From contig NZ_JAEUFG010000007.1 in the NCBI RefSeq assembly GCF_018588585.1, positions 1 through 64,000 of the forward strand: a DNA stretch of 64,000 nucleotides, read 5' to 3'. This stretch comes from Bacillus sp. SM2101. GTDB lineage: Bacteria > Bacillota > Bacilli > Bacillales > SM2101. Position numbers and translations under genes: made by a program. Below are positions 18,408 to 27,053 of the stretch, piece by piece; within the stretch, counting starts at the first letter, position 1, and every line of letters starts with the position of its first letter. The notes beneath the pieces were generated by a model. The model was not told the origin of the DNA. It was given only the letters and a program-made list of their open reading frames with translations, and did no database searches.

Positions 18408-18498
18408 TCATTTTAGTCTTCTAGAAGGCCTAGGATGTTCTGCATATTTTAACATGAATAATAATGTACATGATTTGTTCTATTGATGACTGTATGCC
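18408..18498 (-). pseudogene. Duplicated C-terminal relic of the 20839 gene
   Basis: The minus strand reads LFMLKYAEHPRPSRRLK to a TGA. This matches the end of the gene at 20839 (LFKLKYTEQPMLSRSLK), with a frameshift just before it. The fragment was carried along in the tandem duplication of the permease unit. Confidence 0.72.
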
Positions 18499-18603
18499 AA
18501 AGGATTAAATTTACCATTAATTTAAATAGGTGGATATTTATATCCAACCTAAAAAGGAATTCAATAAATATATTCATAGAACCACGAGCAAGATAATGAT
18601 AGA

Positions 18604-18650
18604 AAGCCTCTCTATACATATTTCTTCAATTTATAAGTGTAGAGAGGCTT
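18604..18650 (-). terminator. Terminator of fused permease copy A
   Basis: AAGCCTCTCTA and TAGAGAGGCTT form an 11-bp stem; TTCTATCATTATC follows on the minus strand. Homologous to the hairpin at 16256. Confidence 0.72.
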
Positions 18651-18684
18651 AAATTAAATCTTTCTTTATGATGTCAACAGTTAT

Positions 18685-20541
18685 TTACTTTTTGCCAAAA
18701 AACTTTAGTAAACCTTTTTCAATTACCATAAAATTAAGAATGAGTAACGTAATAGCTAAACATGTCCAAAATGGAATCCAAGCGTGAATTCTAACATCTA
18801 CAGCACTATTTTGTAATAATGCCATCCATGATTGTGAAGTGCTTACCCACACCCATTCTCCAGTATCAAGTTGAACTTTCTTATGAGCTATAAAAACGCT
18901 AATAATAGTTAGCTGCGCTAGTAATGTAGTCGTTTTTGCGAGATCAGATGTAAAATTTACGATTATTTTTGGATAAAGATGAGGCAAATAATAGTAACGA
19001 TAATTTTTTAGAGCCGAATTACCTACAGCAACACCTGATTTGGCGTACTCAGAATTCGAGAGCCTGTCTAGTTCATTAGATATAAGATGTACAACAGCCC
19101 CTAGTTCGACAATAGCAATGAGTATAATCATCCAAAACGGTCTCCATTCACTCAACACAAGGCGTGGAATCGTTGCAATAAGTAAAACAAAAATTATTGT
19201 TGGAACATAGCTTAGTAAACCATTCCAAAATGATATGATCCTTCGAAATGCATTATTTGTATTTCTAATAGTAAAACTAATGATAAGCGCTAAAACGTAT
19301 CTTAGTAATACAATGCCAACGATCAATGTCAGCGTATTTTTTGCGCCGACTATGATAAGATTTATTATGCTTCTTCCATATTCGTCAGTTCCAAATGGAT
19401 AGTCACCCATTGGAGGTACTGGTGGCATGAATAACTTGTCATCGATCCATATATGCTTAACTCGTGTAATATCAAATAATGGTAGAATACTAGCTAAAAT
19501 ACTAAATAGAAGCAATGAACAAATCGTTAATAACCCGACAGTTAATTGCCAATTCACTTTCAATTCTTTTATCATAAAAGAATTGGTTTTTCTAAATACA
19601 CTAGTTGTATTTGGTACTGTAGTTAAACTGATTTGACTTCCATCATTAAATATTGGGGTTAAGAAAAATTGTAGTGTTTTCGTTATGATGATTGTCAAGA
19701 AGATAGTCAGCATAAAAGCTAAAAGTAAACCAATCTGTGTATTAATTTCATAAGCCTTAGTCCAAGCATCTGAAGCAATTAGAAATCTATATCCTGCCCC
19801 TTTATAGTCTGTAAAAAGCTCAATAATTGGTAAGCTTGTTAAAATATAAATCATCATTTTTGGAGCAGCACTTAATATACTATTCCAGGAATTCCATAAT
19901 CCATGAATGAAAATCTTTCTGAAATTTGACAATCCTTTTGCTGATAAATAAACCATATACAGTTTACTATCCTCAAGCATAAGATTGTTAAACATCACTC
20001 TCACCATGTAGATTGCTGGATAAATGGATAAAATTATCGTAGGGATGAGAATATTACTAACGTGTTCATGCCCATATAGATCAACCCGCGGAAGTCCATA
20101 TACTGGAAACTTTATTATGATAAGCTGTAAACAAAGAAGTAGAAAGAAATCCGGTATCGTAAATAATACATCCAAAAATGATTTTATGTAGTTGAATAAC
20201 TTTTTATTTCTATAGTAATAAATAATTAAACCAATTAATGATCCACCGATAAACCCAAATAAAAATGCGGGAGTAATGAGTTTAAGACTTCTCCCCATAT
20301 ACCTTTTCACTTCATCCATTACTTCAAGCCCAGTATAAGATAGTCCTAAACCTTTGTTTTCTTTTACGCTGGATATAAAATCCTTTACACTTTCTTTATA
20401 TGCCTCCCATCCAATAGGGTAGTTTAAATGAATGGCACTTCCTTCTAGTGATAAATAGTACTGTCTAGGAATTAATATAATTAGACACATAAATAAGAAT
20501 ATTATGACAATATAAAACGAATTACGCGACAATTGTTTCAA
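18685..20541 (-). CDS. Fused OppB-OppC-like ABC permease, copy A
   Basis: 618 residues with the same plan as copy B: N-terminal TM plus short outside domain, an OppB-type core with GLWNSWNSILSAAPKMMI, then the OppC-type half with FGTDEYGRSIINLIIVGAKN and YYYLPHLYPKIIVNF. TTG start after GAGGAGGTAAATT. The D of GRD is changed to S here (GRSIINL), unlike copy B. A four-residue insertion (DAWTKAYEIN region, about residues 265-275) is the clearest length difference. The preceding gene at 20839 on the same strand is about 300 bases away. Duplicated promoters and terminators make each copy its own transcription unit. Likely an orphan importer membrane part with unknown ATPase and binding protein. 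Confidence 0.82.
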   Translation of the reverse strand: MKQLSRNSFYIVIIFLFMCLIILIPRQYYLSLEGSAIHLNYPIGWEAYKESVKDFISSVKENKGLGLSYTGLEVMDEVKRYMGRSLKLITPAFLFGFIGGSLIGLIIYYYRNKKLFNYIKSFLDVLFTIPDFFLLLCLQLIIIKFPVYGLPRVDLYGHEHVSNILIPTIILSIYPAIYMVRVMFNNLMLEDSKLYMVYLSAKGLSNFRKIFIHGLWNSWNSILSAAPKMMIYILTSLPIIELFTDYKGAGYRFLIASDAWTKAYEINTQIGLLLAFMLTIFLTIIITKTLQFFLTPIFNDGSQISLTTVPNTTSVFRKTNSFMIKELKVNWQLTVGLLTICSLLLFSILASILPLFDITRVKHIWIDDKLFMPPVPPMGDYPFGTDEYGRSIINLIIVGAKNTLTLIVGIVLLRYVLALIISFTIRNTNNAFRRIISFWNGLLSYVPTIIFVLLIATIPRLVLSEWRPFWMIILIAIVELGAVVHLISNELDRLSNSEYAKSGVAVGNSALKNYRYYYLPHLYPKIIVNFTSDLAKTTTLLAQLTIISVFIAHKKVQLDTGEWVWVSTSQSWMALLQNSAVDVRIHAWIPFWTCLAITLLILNFMVIEKGLLKFFGKK

Positions 20542-20582
20542 AATTTACCTCCTCTGTAGAATATTGTAATATAATGTTTTGT

Positions 20583-20591
20583 ATTATATCA
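20583..20591 (-). promoter_or_regulatory. Extended -10 promoter of permease copy A
   Basis: TGATATAAT with the same surroundings as at 18245 (CCATTTTTTTGATATAATAC), about 45 bases before the TTG start. Confidence 0.55.
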
Positions 20592-20838
20592 AAAAAATGG
20601 ATTTTCGAGAATGATTTAGTGAAAATACGTAAATTATTTAACACCGTTTTATAGAAGAGGAAGCTTATATTGGGAAGAAAGGCATACCTATATTTTCGAT
20701 GCATTAAATAAAAAAGCATCTTATTATTCTATTAACAGTCAATATTACTTAAAAAATAAGTAATTTTTATTGTGGTGTCGCTTATTTTTTACATTTAAAT
20801 GTTTATTTAGTAGTTCTTTGAAATAAAAGAATGTAAAT

Positions 20839-21174
20839 TCAATTGATTCTTTTTAATGATCTAGAAAGCATAGGTTGTTCTGTATATTTTAACTTGAATA
20901 ATATGATGTACATGATTTGCTCCATTAATGAATGGGCATATAACCCTTGAATACTTTCATAGCATTTAGTTTTGAAGTTATATACACATATATTATTAAC
21001 CGAAAATCTATCATGGGCCGTATCGGTTTTATTATCTTTAATTAATAATAAATAATACCTACAGTATTCAGGTTCAGAAATGTTAGCATATTGTATTTCT
21101 AGTTCATCGTGTCTTTCACCAGTTCTCTTTTTAATTAATTTTACATCACATAGTTTATCAAGTAGATTATTCAT
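20839..21174 (-). CDS. Hypothetical protein upstream of the permease pair
   Basis: About 111 residues, soluble and basic. AGAGGTGTTTTTT sets the ATG at 21174. Visible features are LLDKLCDVKLIKKRTGER, CRYYLLLIKDNK, FSVNNICVYNFKTKCYESI and a helical LMEQIMYIILFKLKY, ending in a basic SRSLKRIN. I do not recognise the family. Its 3' end was duplicated together with the permease gene, which shows that the two were already neighbours before the duplication. A functional link is possible but unproven. Confidence 0.55.
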   Translation of the reverse strand: MNNLLDKLCDVKLIKKRTGERHDELEIQYANISEPEYCRYYLLLIKDNKTDTAHDRFSVNNICVYNFKTKCYESIQGLYAHSLMEQIMYIILFKLKYTEQPMLSRSLKRIN

Positions 21175-21362
21175 AAAAAACACCTCTAAATAGATTAGAT
21201 GTTTCTATGATTTCCAACAATTGTTGGATAAATACATGAACTTCTTATTACAAATTTCATATTATTCAATATTTGTACAATTCAGCCAATATTAGGAAGA
21301 GAGATAGTGTTGGTTTTCATATCCTTGGATCGACAAATAAACAGATGAGGAGATTTAGCGAT

Positions 21363-21437
21363 ATGAATCAGAGACTAATTAATGAGGTTAAAGAGGGGGG
21401 GATAGTCAATATTATTAATGAATATACTTCTATATAG
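21363..21437 (+). CDS. Possible 24-residue ORF
   Basis: ATG preceded by GAGGAGATTTAGCGAT; product MNQRLINEVKEGGIVNIINE plus four residues. It ends 33 bases before the DUF1643-like gene. It may be a small leader peptide or the truncated start of a lost gene. Weak evidence. Confidence 0.25.
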   Translation: MNQRLINEVKEGGIVNIINEYTSI

Positions 21438-21470
21438 ATAGCTCTAAACATAAATTTTGGAGGAAGGTAT

Positions 21471-22127
21471 ATGGAATTTGTCAAAGCAGAACATTTAAAG
21501 AGCTTATATAGTGTAAAGGCAAGTTTTTATAAATTAGAAAAAGGTAATCAAGTGTTTGAATGTAGAAATTATGCACAAATCTACCACAAGAATAACATAA
21601 TTCACTCACATTATGACGCAGTGTTTGTTTTAGTAAACCCAGGTTTATGCTCACCCAAGTATCCAACCTATCAAATCCCTCATTACAACAAAGGAAGCAT
21701 TCCAAAAAACTTTACTCCGGCTAACATTGACAATACTCAATATCAAATTATGCGTTTCATGCTATTAAAGCAATGGGATAACATTCTTATAATTAATCTT
21801 TCAGATATTCGAGCAGGCAATATATCTACGTTTAAACAAATGGTAAGTGAAGCTTATAGTAAGGGCTTTGAAAAGCATAGCATTTTTTCAAGTCAGCGCA
21901 AAGAAGAGCTAAAAGATGTATTGGTGAGATGCCAGGGACCTATCATATTGGGGTGGGGCATTAATCCTATAGTAAAAAGCCTAGCAAAGAAAGCATATGC
22001 CTCATTACCTCTGGAGAAAATTATCGGGATCGAACATAAGGAAAGACCTTTTTATTATCATCCAAGTCCCACACTATTAAAAGGAAAAATAAAGTGGTTA
22101 AAAGAAATGAATGAAAGAATTTCTTGA
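21471..22127 (+). CDS. DUF1643-like protein
   Basis: 218 residues, soluble. GGAGGAAGGTAT precedes the ATG. The central VFVLVNPGLCSP matches the position of the fVmlNPS motif of DUF1643. NILIINLSDIRAGNIST follows it, as vvNLfa-R does in that family. PIILGWGINPIVKSLAKKA corresponds to the AWG segment, and RPFYYHPSPTLLKGKIKW to the closing HP motif. DUF1643 proteins are uncharacterised and often found on mobile or defence-rich DNA. The ankyrin pseudogene follows on the same strand. Assignment is by motif order and is moderately certain. Confidence 0.6.
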   Translation: MEFVKAEHLKSLYSVKASFYKLEKGNQVFECRNYAQIYHKNNIIHSHYDAVFVLVNPGLCSPKYPTYQIPHYNKGSIPKNFTPANIDNTQYQIMRFMLLKQWDNILIINLSDIRAGNISTFKQMVSEAYSKGFEKHSIFSSQRKEELKDVLVRCQGPIILGWGINPIVKSLAKKAYASLPLEKIIGIEHKERPFYYHPSPTLLKGKIKWLKEMNERIS

Positions 22128-22189
22128 TTTTACAAGGCTTTTTTCGATCTCATGATTTATCTACCCAATAATGGTAAAACAATAGTATT

Positions 22190-23066
22190 GTAGTCGACCA
22201 ATCTGGTACAACATCTCTTATGTTTGCGGTTGATCACCATGATCTTGAAATGGTGAAATATTTTATTTAATCCAAAATGGTGCAGACTTAAACATTCAGA
22301 ACATGAGTTATGATACGGCACTAAGTGTAGCGATTGTAGGAGGAGATTTTAAGGTATTTCTTACATTACTTGAAGCTGGTGCGAACCCGAATATACTAGA
22401 TGATCAGGGCTATACAATTTTAGTAGACGCTGTTTTCAGTCATAACATTGAAATGGTCCAAACCTTACTTAAACATTCAAGTATACATGATGAAAGTGGT
22501 AACTTTTCTCTCTATTTAGCTGCTAGGTGGGTTATCTTCATATCGTAAATGTCTTATTACTTGCTGGGATAGATCCTAATAATGATAACCGTCCTCTCAA
22601 TGGTGCTGTAAGTTATGGTCATTTTGATATTGTTAAGGCTTTACTTGAAGCTGGTGCAGATCCTAACCACCCTAATCAGCAAACTAAAAGAGGTAAAACG
22701 CCACTATTTGAAGCTGTCTATTTAACAAATACCGATAATCAGTTAAAATTTGTCCGCGAGCTACATAGAGCTGGTGCTAATATTAACCATCAAGATCATT
22801 ATGGAGACACAGCTCTTATTATTGCTGGTAGGGACAACCGACTACAAATTATAAAGAAACTCTTAGAATATGGTATTAACCCTAATATGCAAAACCATAA
22901 GGGAGATACTGCTCTCATTGAGGCTTGTCGAGCTGGAAATGTTGAGGTTGTGGAAGCTTTAATTCAAGCAGAAGTAAATATAAAGATAAAAAATAAAAAG
23001 TGGTTATCCGCTAAATATTACGCAAAGAAGAATAAAGACCAATTCATTATTAAATTGTTAAAATAA
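22190..23066 (+). pseudogene. Ankyrin-repeat protein gene with two frameshifts
   Basis: Ankyrin repeats run through three frames. TTSLMFAVDHHDLEMVKYF lies in the first (22190-22260), LIQNGADLNIQN and LLEAGANPNILDDQGYTILV in the second (to about 22525), and ALLEAGADPNHPN, LHRAGANINHQDHYGDTALI, LLEYGINPNMQNHKGDTALI and ALIQAEVNIKIK in the third. Joining them gives about seven repeats of 33 residues. The breaks are near 22262 and 22525. No start codon with a ribosome site remains. The intact protein would be a cytoplasmic protein-interaction scaffold. In bacteria such genes are often near toxins or secreted effectors, not visible here. Confidence 0.8.
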
Positions 23067-23318
23067 ATCGTCTAGCTAAGAAATAATCATAAACGATTGT
23101 TTTATACAAATAAAAAAGACGTTTGGTACCCATTGAAATTAGTTCCATTACACGATTTGACAAATGAAGTGACATAATTTTCAAGAATATGACTATCCCT
23201 GAAGAGAAGAATTGCTGAAATATAGGAAAGAGTGAATAAATAATTGTTGTGATGATACCTGGTGTAATTTTCTAAGTTATATAAACTACTTTAATCTGAG
23301 GTAATAAGAAAACTAATA

Positions 23319-23452
23319 TTTCTATTTAGAAGAAAATGTATATTTATTAAACAATGGCAAAGATGTGAATCGGATTGATAGAGAAAAAGATGTAGAGAGG
23401 TTCAACAGTCTTTGCGATTATGCTAAATCTTTTTATTCATTAACTAAGAGCT
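23319..23452 (+). pseudogene. Short coding remnant
   Basis: A frame without start reads YLEENVYLLNNGKDVNRID, then EKDVERFNSLCDYAKSFYSL and ends at a stop. Composition is protein-like; the family is not recognised. The remainder of 23067..23694 shows no other gene. Confidence 0.3.
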
Positions 23453-23694
23453 GATACCTTTTTGAGATATTCATTGAAGCATGCTGCTAGGGTTGTATAA
23501 ATCATTCTACGCTATGGTTTAACAAAGCTAGTGCAAAATCCCTAAATAAAAAATGTACGAATATTAAAATAGAAAAATTAATCAAATTGGTTATAAATTC
23601 CCATTTTATATTTTTTACCTTATCTGTATTCCATGAAAAATTTAATATTGATATAATAATTGATGTTCAAATTAATGACTGGGGTTGGGGATTT

Positions 23695-25122
23695 TTGCTT
23701 TTTAACTCATATGTTTTTATTCTACTTTATTTGCCGATTGTCTTTATTTGTTACTTTTTATTGCAGAAATTAAAATTTAGAACAGCTGCAAAAGGTTTTC
23801 TTGTCCTTGCTTCCCTATACTTCTATAGTTACTGGAATGTTAAATATCTACCAATTATGATTGTATCAATCTTAATAAACTTTCTACTCGCAACTTTGAT
23901 AAACAAGGGAATTCAAGGAAAAAAAGTCATTCTAGTATTAGGAATCATCTTTAATATTTCTCTATTAGGTTATTTTAAATACTCAGATTTCTTTTTAACT
24001 AATGTAAATACACTTTTTCAATCAAACTTTCCATTGTTGCAGTTAGCGTTACCATTGGCTATTAGCTTTTTTACCTTTCAGCAAATTGCATACTTGGTAG
24101 ACAGCTATAGAGGAGAAACAAAGGGATATAGCTTTCTAAATTATTCTTTTTTTGTGTCGTTTTTTCCGCAATTAATTGCCGGACCGATTGTTCATCATTC
24201 CGAAATTATTAAACAATTGGAAGAACCCACTCATTATAAAATGAACTTTGACAATATATCCAGAGGTCTGTATATTTTTGTGATTGGGTTATTTAAAAAG
24301 GTCATAATAGCAGATACGTTTGCTATTTGGGCAAACGATGGCTATAGTAATCTAGCTAACTTAACTTTTGTGGATAGCTGGATTGTAACTATGTCATATA
24401 CGTTTCAGCTATATTTTGACTTTAGCGGATACTGTGATATGGCAATTGGGATCGCATTAATATTTAATCTGAAGCTACCAATTAATTTTAATTCACCGTA
24501 TAAGTCTCTTAATATTAAAGATTTTTGGCGAAGGTGGCATATTACTTTAGGTCGATTTTTTACTAAATATATCTACTTTCCGTTAGGTGGAAGTAGAGTT
24601 GGACCGATTAGAAGGAACTTCAATCTCTTTATAATATTTTTCATTAGTGGTCTTTGGCACGGTGCAGGGTGGACTTTTATTATTTGGGGAATATTGCATG
24701 GTGTAGCAAGCATTACATATCGGATATGGAATCAGTTAGGGTTTAAACTACCTAAACTCCTTGCATGGTTTGTGACCTTCCTATTTGTACATATTGCGTG
24801 GGTTTACTTTCGCTCTCCTGATGTAGGAACAGCTAATGCGATGATTGTAAAAATGTTTTCGTTTGGGGAATTACCACCAAAAATTGCAAGTGTAGTTATT
24901 GGGATGGGCCTACCAGTTCAATCAGCAGCAAATTTCTTTGATTTAAAACTAATAATACTAATCCTAATCTTTTTATTTATAGTAGTTTGGATGAAAAATT
25001 CAGTAGAAAAGCTAATTAACTTTTCCTTCACGATAAAAAATGCTGCGATAATAAGTATCTTGGCCGTTATTTCTATCCTTTATTTAAACCGTGTAAGTGA
25101 ATTTCTATATTTTAATTTTTAA
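23695..25122 (+). CDS. MBOAT-family O-acyltransferase (AlgI/DltB-like)
   Basis: About 476 residues with some 10-12 membrane segments. The family begins with MLFNSYVFILLYLPI-type sequence, so the TTG at 23695 behind TTGGGGA is the likely start; the frame extends upstream but without family sequence. Hallmarks are SFFTFQQIAYLVD, FPQLIAGPIVHH, LYFDFSGYCDMAIG, FWRRWHITLGRFFTKYIYFPLGG and the catalytic His in GLWHGAGWTFIIWGILHG. Such proteins move an acetyl group across the membrane to a surface polymer. The partner SGNH gene follows 12 bases later, as in alginate (AlgI/AlgJ) and peptidoglycan (PatA/PatB) O-acetylation pairs. The acceptor here is probably an exopolysaccharide or wall polymer. Confidence 0.88.
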   Translation: MLFNSYVFILLYLPIVFICYFLLQKLKFRTAAKGFLVLASLYFYSYWNVKYLPIMIVSILINFLLATLINKGIQGKKVILVLGIIFNISLLGYFKYSDFFLTNVNTLFQSNFPLLQLALPLAISFFTFQQIAYLVDSYRGETKGYSFLNYSFFVSFFPQLIAGPIVHHSEIIKQLEEPTHYKMNFDNISRGLYIFVIGLFKKVIIADTFAIWANDGYSNLANLTFVDSWIVTMSYTFQLYFDFSGYCDMAIGIALIFNLKLPINFNSPYKSLNIKDFWRRWHITLGRFFTKYIYFPLGGSRVGPIRRNFNLFIIFFISGLWHGAGWTFIIWGILHGVASITYRIWNQLGFKLPKLLAWFVTFLFVHIAWVYFRSPDVGTANAMIVKMFSFGELPPKIASVVIGMGLPVQSAANFFDLKLIILILIFLFIVVWMKNSVEKLINFSFTIKNAAIISILAVISILYLNRVSEFLYFNF

Positions 25123-25134
25123 TGGGGTGAAGAA

Positions 25135-26235
25135 ATGTCAGCAAAGAATTTTTTAGCCATAGTTGGAGTCTTTATTTCGGCATTTGTATTGCTGATTTCA
25201 GCCTTGTTTTATTGGATAGATCCGCTATTTTTATATCGTCAAACGGAACTTTATGAACCACAATATATTGCTAACGAACGCTATCAGATGCCGGGTCTAG
25301 TAAAGACAATGGACTATCAAACCTTAATTACTGGCACATCGATGGGACGCAATTTTGAAGAAAACTATGTTAATGAAAAATTTGGTACAAAATCATTTAA
25401 TGGGTCGTTGCCTGCCTCAACAGCAAGAGAGCAATCAATGGTAGTACAATTAGCCCTTCAAAACAAAGAAAAAGTCGACCGAGTATTCTGGGAATTGAAT
25501 TTTTATTCATTTTCTGGAGAACCGGACTGGGTAACTGATTTTCCTGAATATATGTATGATGATTCAAAATTAAATGATATTAGATATTTATTTAACTCAT
25601 ATTCTTTAGAAGTTTTGGTAAAAAACCTTCAAGCTAACGTAAATGACATAAAAAGTAAGCGAGATGTTGAGACTCTTTATAAATTTGGAAATGATGCTCC
25701 TATGGATGATTTTGAAAGAATAGTAGGAGCAATTGATAACGTAGATAAGGAAGATGCAGTTCCAGAATTCGATACAGCTGAAAAGATGCTTCGTTCTTTT
25801 GAAAAAAATGTAATCTCGGTTGTGGAAGATCACCCTGATACTACATTTACTTTTTTCTTTGCTCCTTATCCAATTTACAATCAATTTAAATATTATAAGT
25901 CAAATCCTGAGTATTTAGAGGAAAGAGCAAAGTTTAAAGCCGAATCTTTTAAATTATTAAGTAAGTATCCAAACATACAGTTATATGATTTCCAATTAAT
26001 TAAGTATATTACTTTTAACATAGGAAATTTTATGGGAGATGGCGTTCATTATTATCGTCATATAAATCGATGGATGGTTGATTATATGGAGGAGAATATC
26101 CCAATTCGTAATGTGCCTAGATATGAATACTTACTTCAACAGTATGTAGCTTTAGTCGAAGAGTTTTCACTAGATCAGCTTATTGAGCATCCATTTTTAA
26201 AAGAGAAATACGGTTTGTTAAATAGTCAGAACTAG
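25135..26235 (+). CDS. Membrane-anchored SGNH/AlgJ-like acyltransferase partner
   Basis: 366 residues: one N-terminal TM (about 7-29), then an outside domain. TLITGTSMGRNF near residue 63 is the nucleophile block I (GTSxG), and GDGVHYYRHINRWMV near residue 302 holds the catalytic D-x-x-H. This matches DltD/AlgJ/AlgX-type SGNH proteins that finish O-acetylation outside the membrane with a matching MBOAT. TGGGGTGAAGAA precedes the ATG. It is translationally close to the MBOAT gene (12-base gap), and the unit ends at the terminator at 26406. Confidence 0.82.
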   Translation: MSAKNFLAIVGVFISAFVLLISALFYWIDPLFLYRQTELYEPQYIANERYQMPGLVKTMDYQTLITGTSMGRNFEENYVNEKFGTKSFNGSLPASTAREQSMVVQLALQNKEKVDRVFWELNFYSFSGEPDWVTDFPEYMYDDSKLNDIRYLFNSYSLEVLVKNLQANVNDIKSKRDVETLYKFGNDAPMDDFERIVGAIDNVDKEDAVPEFDTAEKMLRSFEKNVISVVEDHPDTTFTFFFAPYPIYNQFKYYKSNPEYLEERAKFKAESFKLLSKYPNIQLYDFQLIKYITFNIGNFMGDGVHYYRHINRWMVDYMEENIPIRNVPRYEYLLQQYVALVEEFSLDQLIEHPFLKEKYGLLNSQN

Positions 26236-26405
26236 CGCTGAAAAATACATTATATAAAATACTCATTCGTTGTTTAACTATGACGATTGATGGGGTATGG
26301 TTTGTAATTGGTAATAAAATGATTGATATGCCGATAAGCTCTTTTAGATTTAATTAATGGTAATGAACATGTTATTCAGTAACTCGTTCCTTTCTGGAAT
26401 TACAG

Positions 26406-26450
26406 AAAAAGCCCGTTTCTCAATATTAATACTGAGAAATCGGGCTTTTT
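26406..26450 (+). terminator. Terminator of the MBOAT/SGNH operon
   Basis: AAAAAGCCCGTTTCTCA pairs with TGAGAAATCGGGCTTTTT (one bulge) around ATATTAATAC, with a T-run at the 3' side. The following 26451..26929 shows no gene. Confidence 0.85.
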
Positions 26451-26929
26451 AATCTTGAGATTACCTCACCTTGTAAATCTTCACTTTGCTTAACTCTGAA
26501 GCGAGAACTATTGCAGCAACAAAGTTCTCACATCATTTAGATGAATTCGATGTTAATACTGAAAATAAATATGACCATTAAAGGTTTCCAATTAAATCAG
26601 CATTTTCTATGTCAAAATTAAATGAATGTTTTAAACTAGACGAGAAAATGAACGTGCTTATAATTCATTTAAGCACTCTAGCTTCTTAATATTTATTACT
26701 TTGACTTTCCTTTGCCTTAAGCCTCATATGCTTACTTCTATGGATTTTAATTCTAGATCTAGCTTGAACTCGTCTGTATTCGTAGGTTCTCTTCTTTCAT
26801 ATTGCATTCCAGAAGAATGCTTAACACATTTCTAATATTTAATCTTGAGACAATTAGCGTAATGGTATAAAAAATGAGAAAGTGAAATGGTGGTGCTCAA
26901 TATTATAGTATTTTAAAAATGCAAAAAAA

Positions 26930-26943
26930 TGAAACCGTTTCCA
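26930..26943 (+). promoter_or_regulatory. cre site (CcpA operator)
   Basis: TGAAACCGTTTCCA matches the catabolite-responsive element consensus TGWAANCGNTNWCA at all but one fixed or degenerate position. It lies about 110 bases before the GH16 gene, so glucose repression through CcpA is expected. Confidence 0.7.
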
Positions 26944-27053
26944 AAAAAACGTAACTATAAAACAAATTGGTAGAGAAGTAAAATTTAGAAGAGGCTATTA
27001 ATTAATGAAGGAGGGAAAAAGACTGTTTGTAGAAAAATCTATCATTAGGGGGA

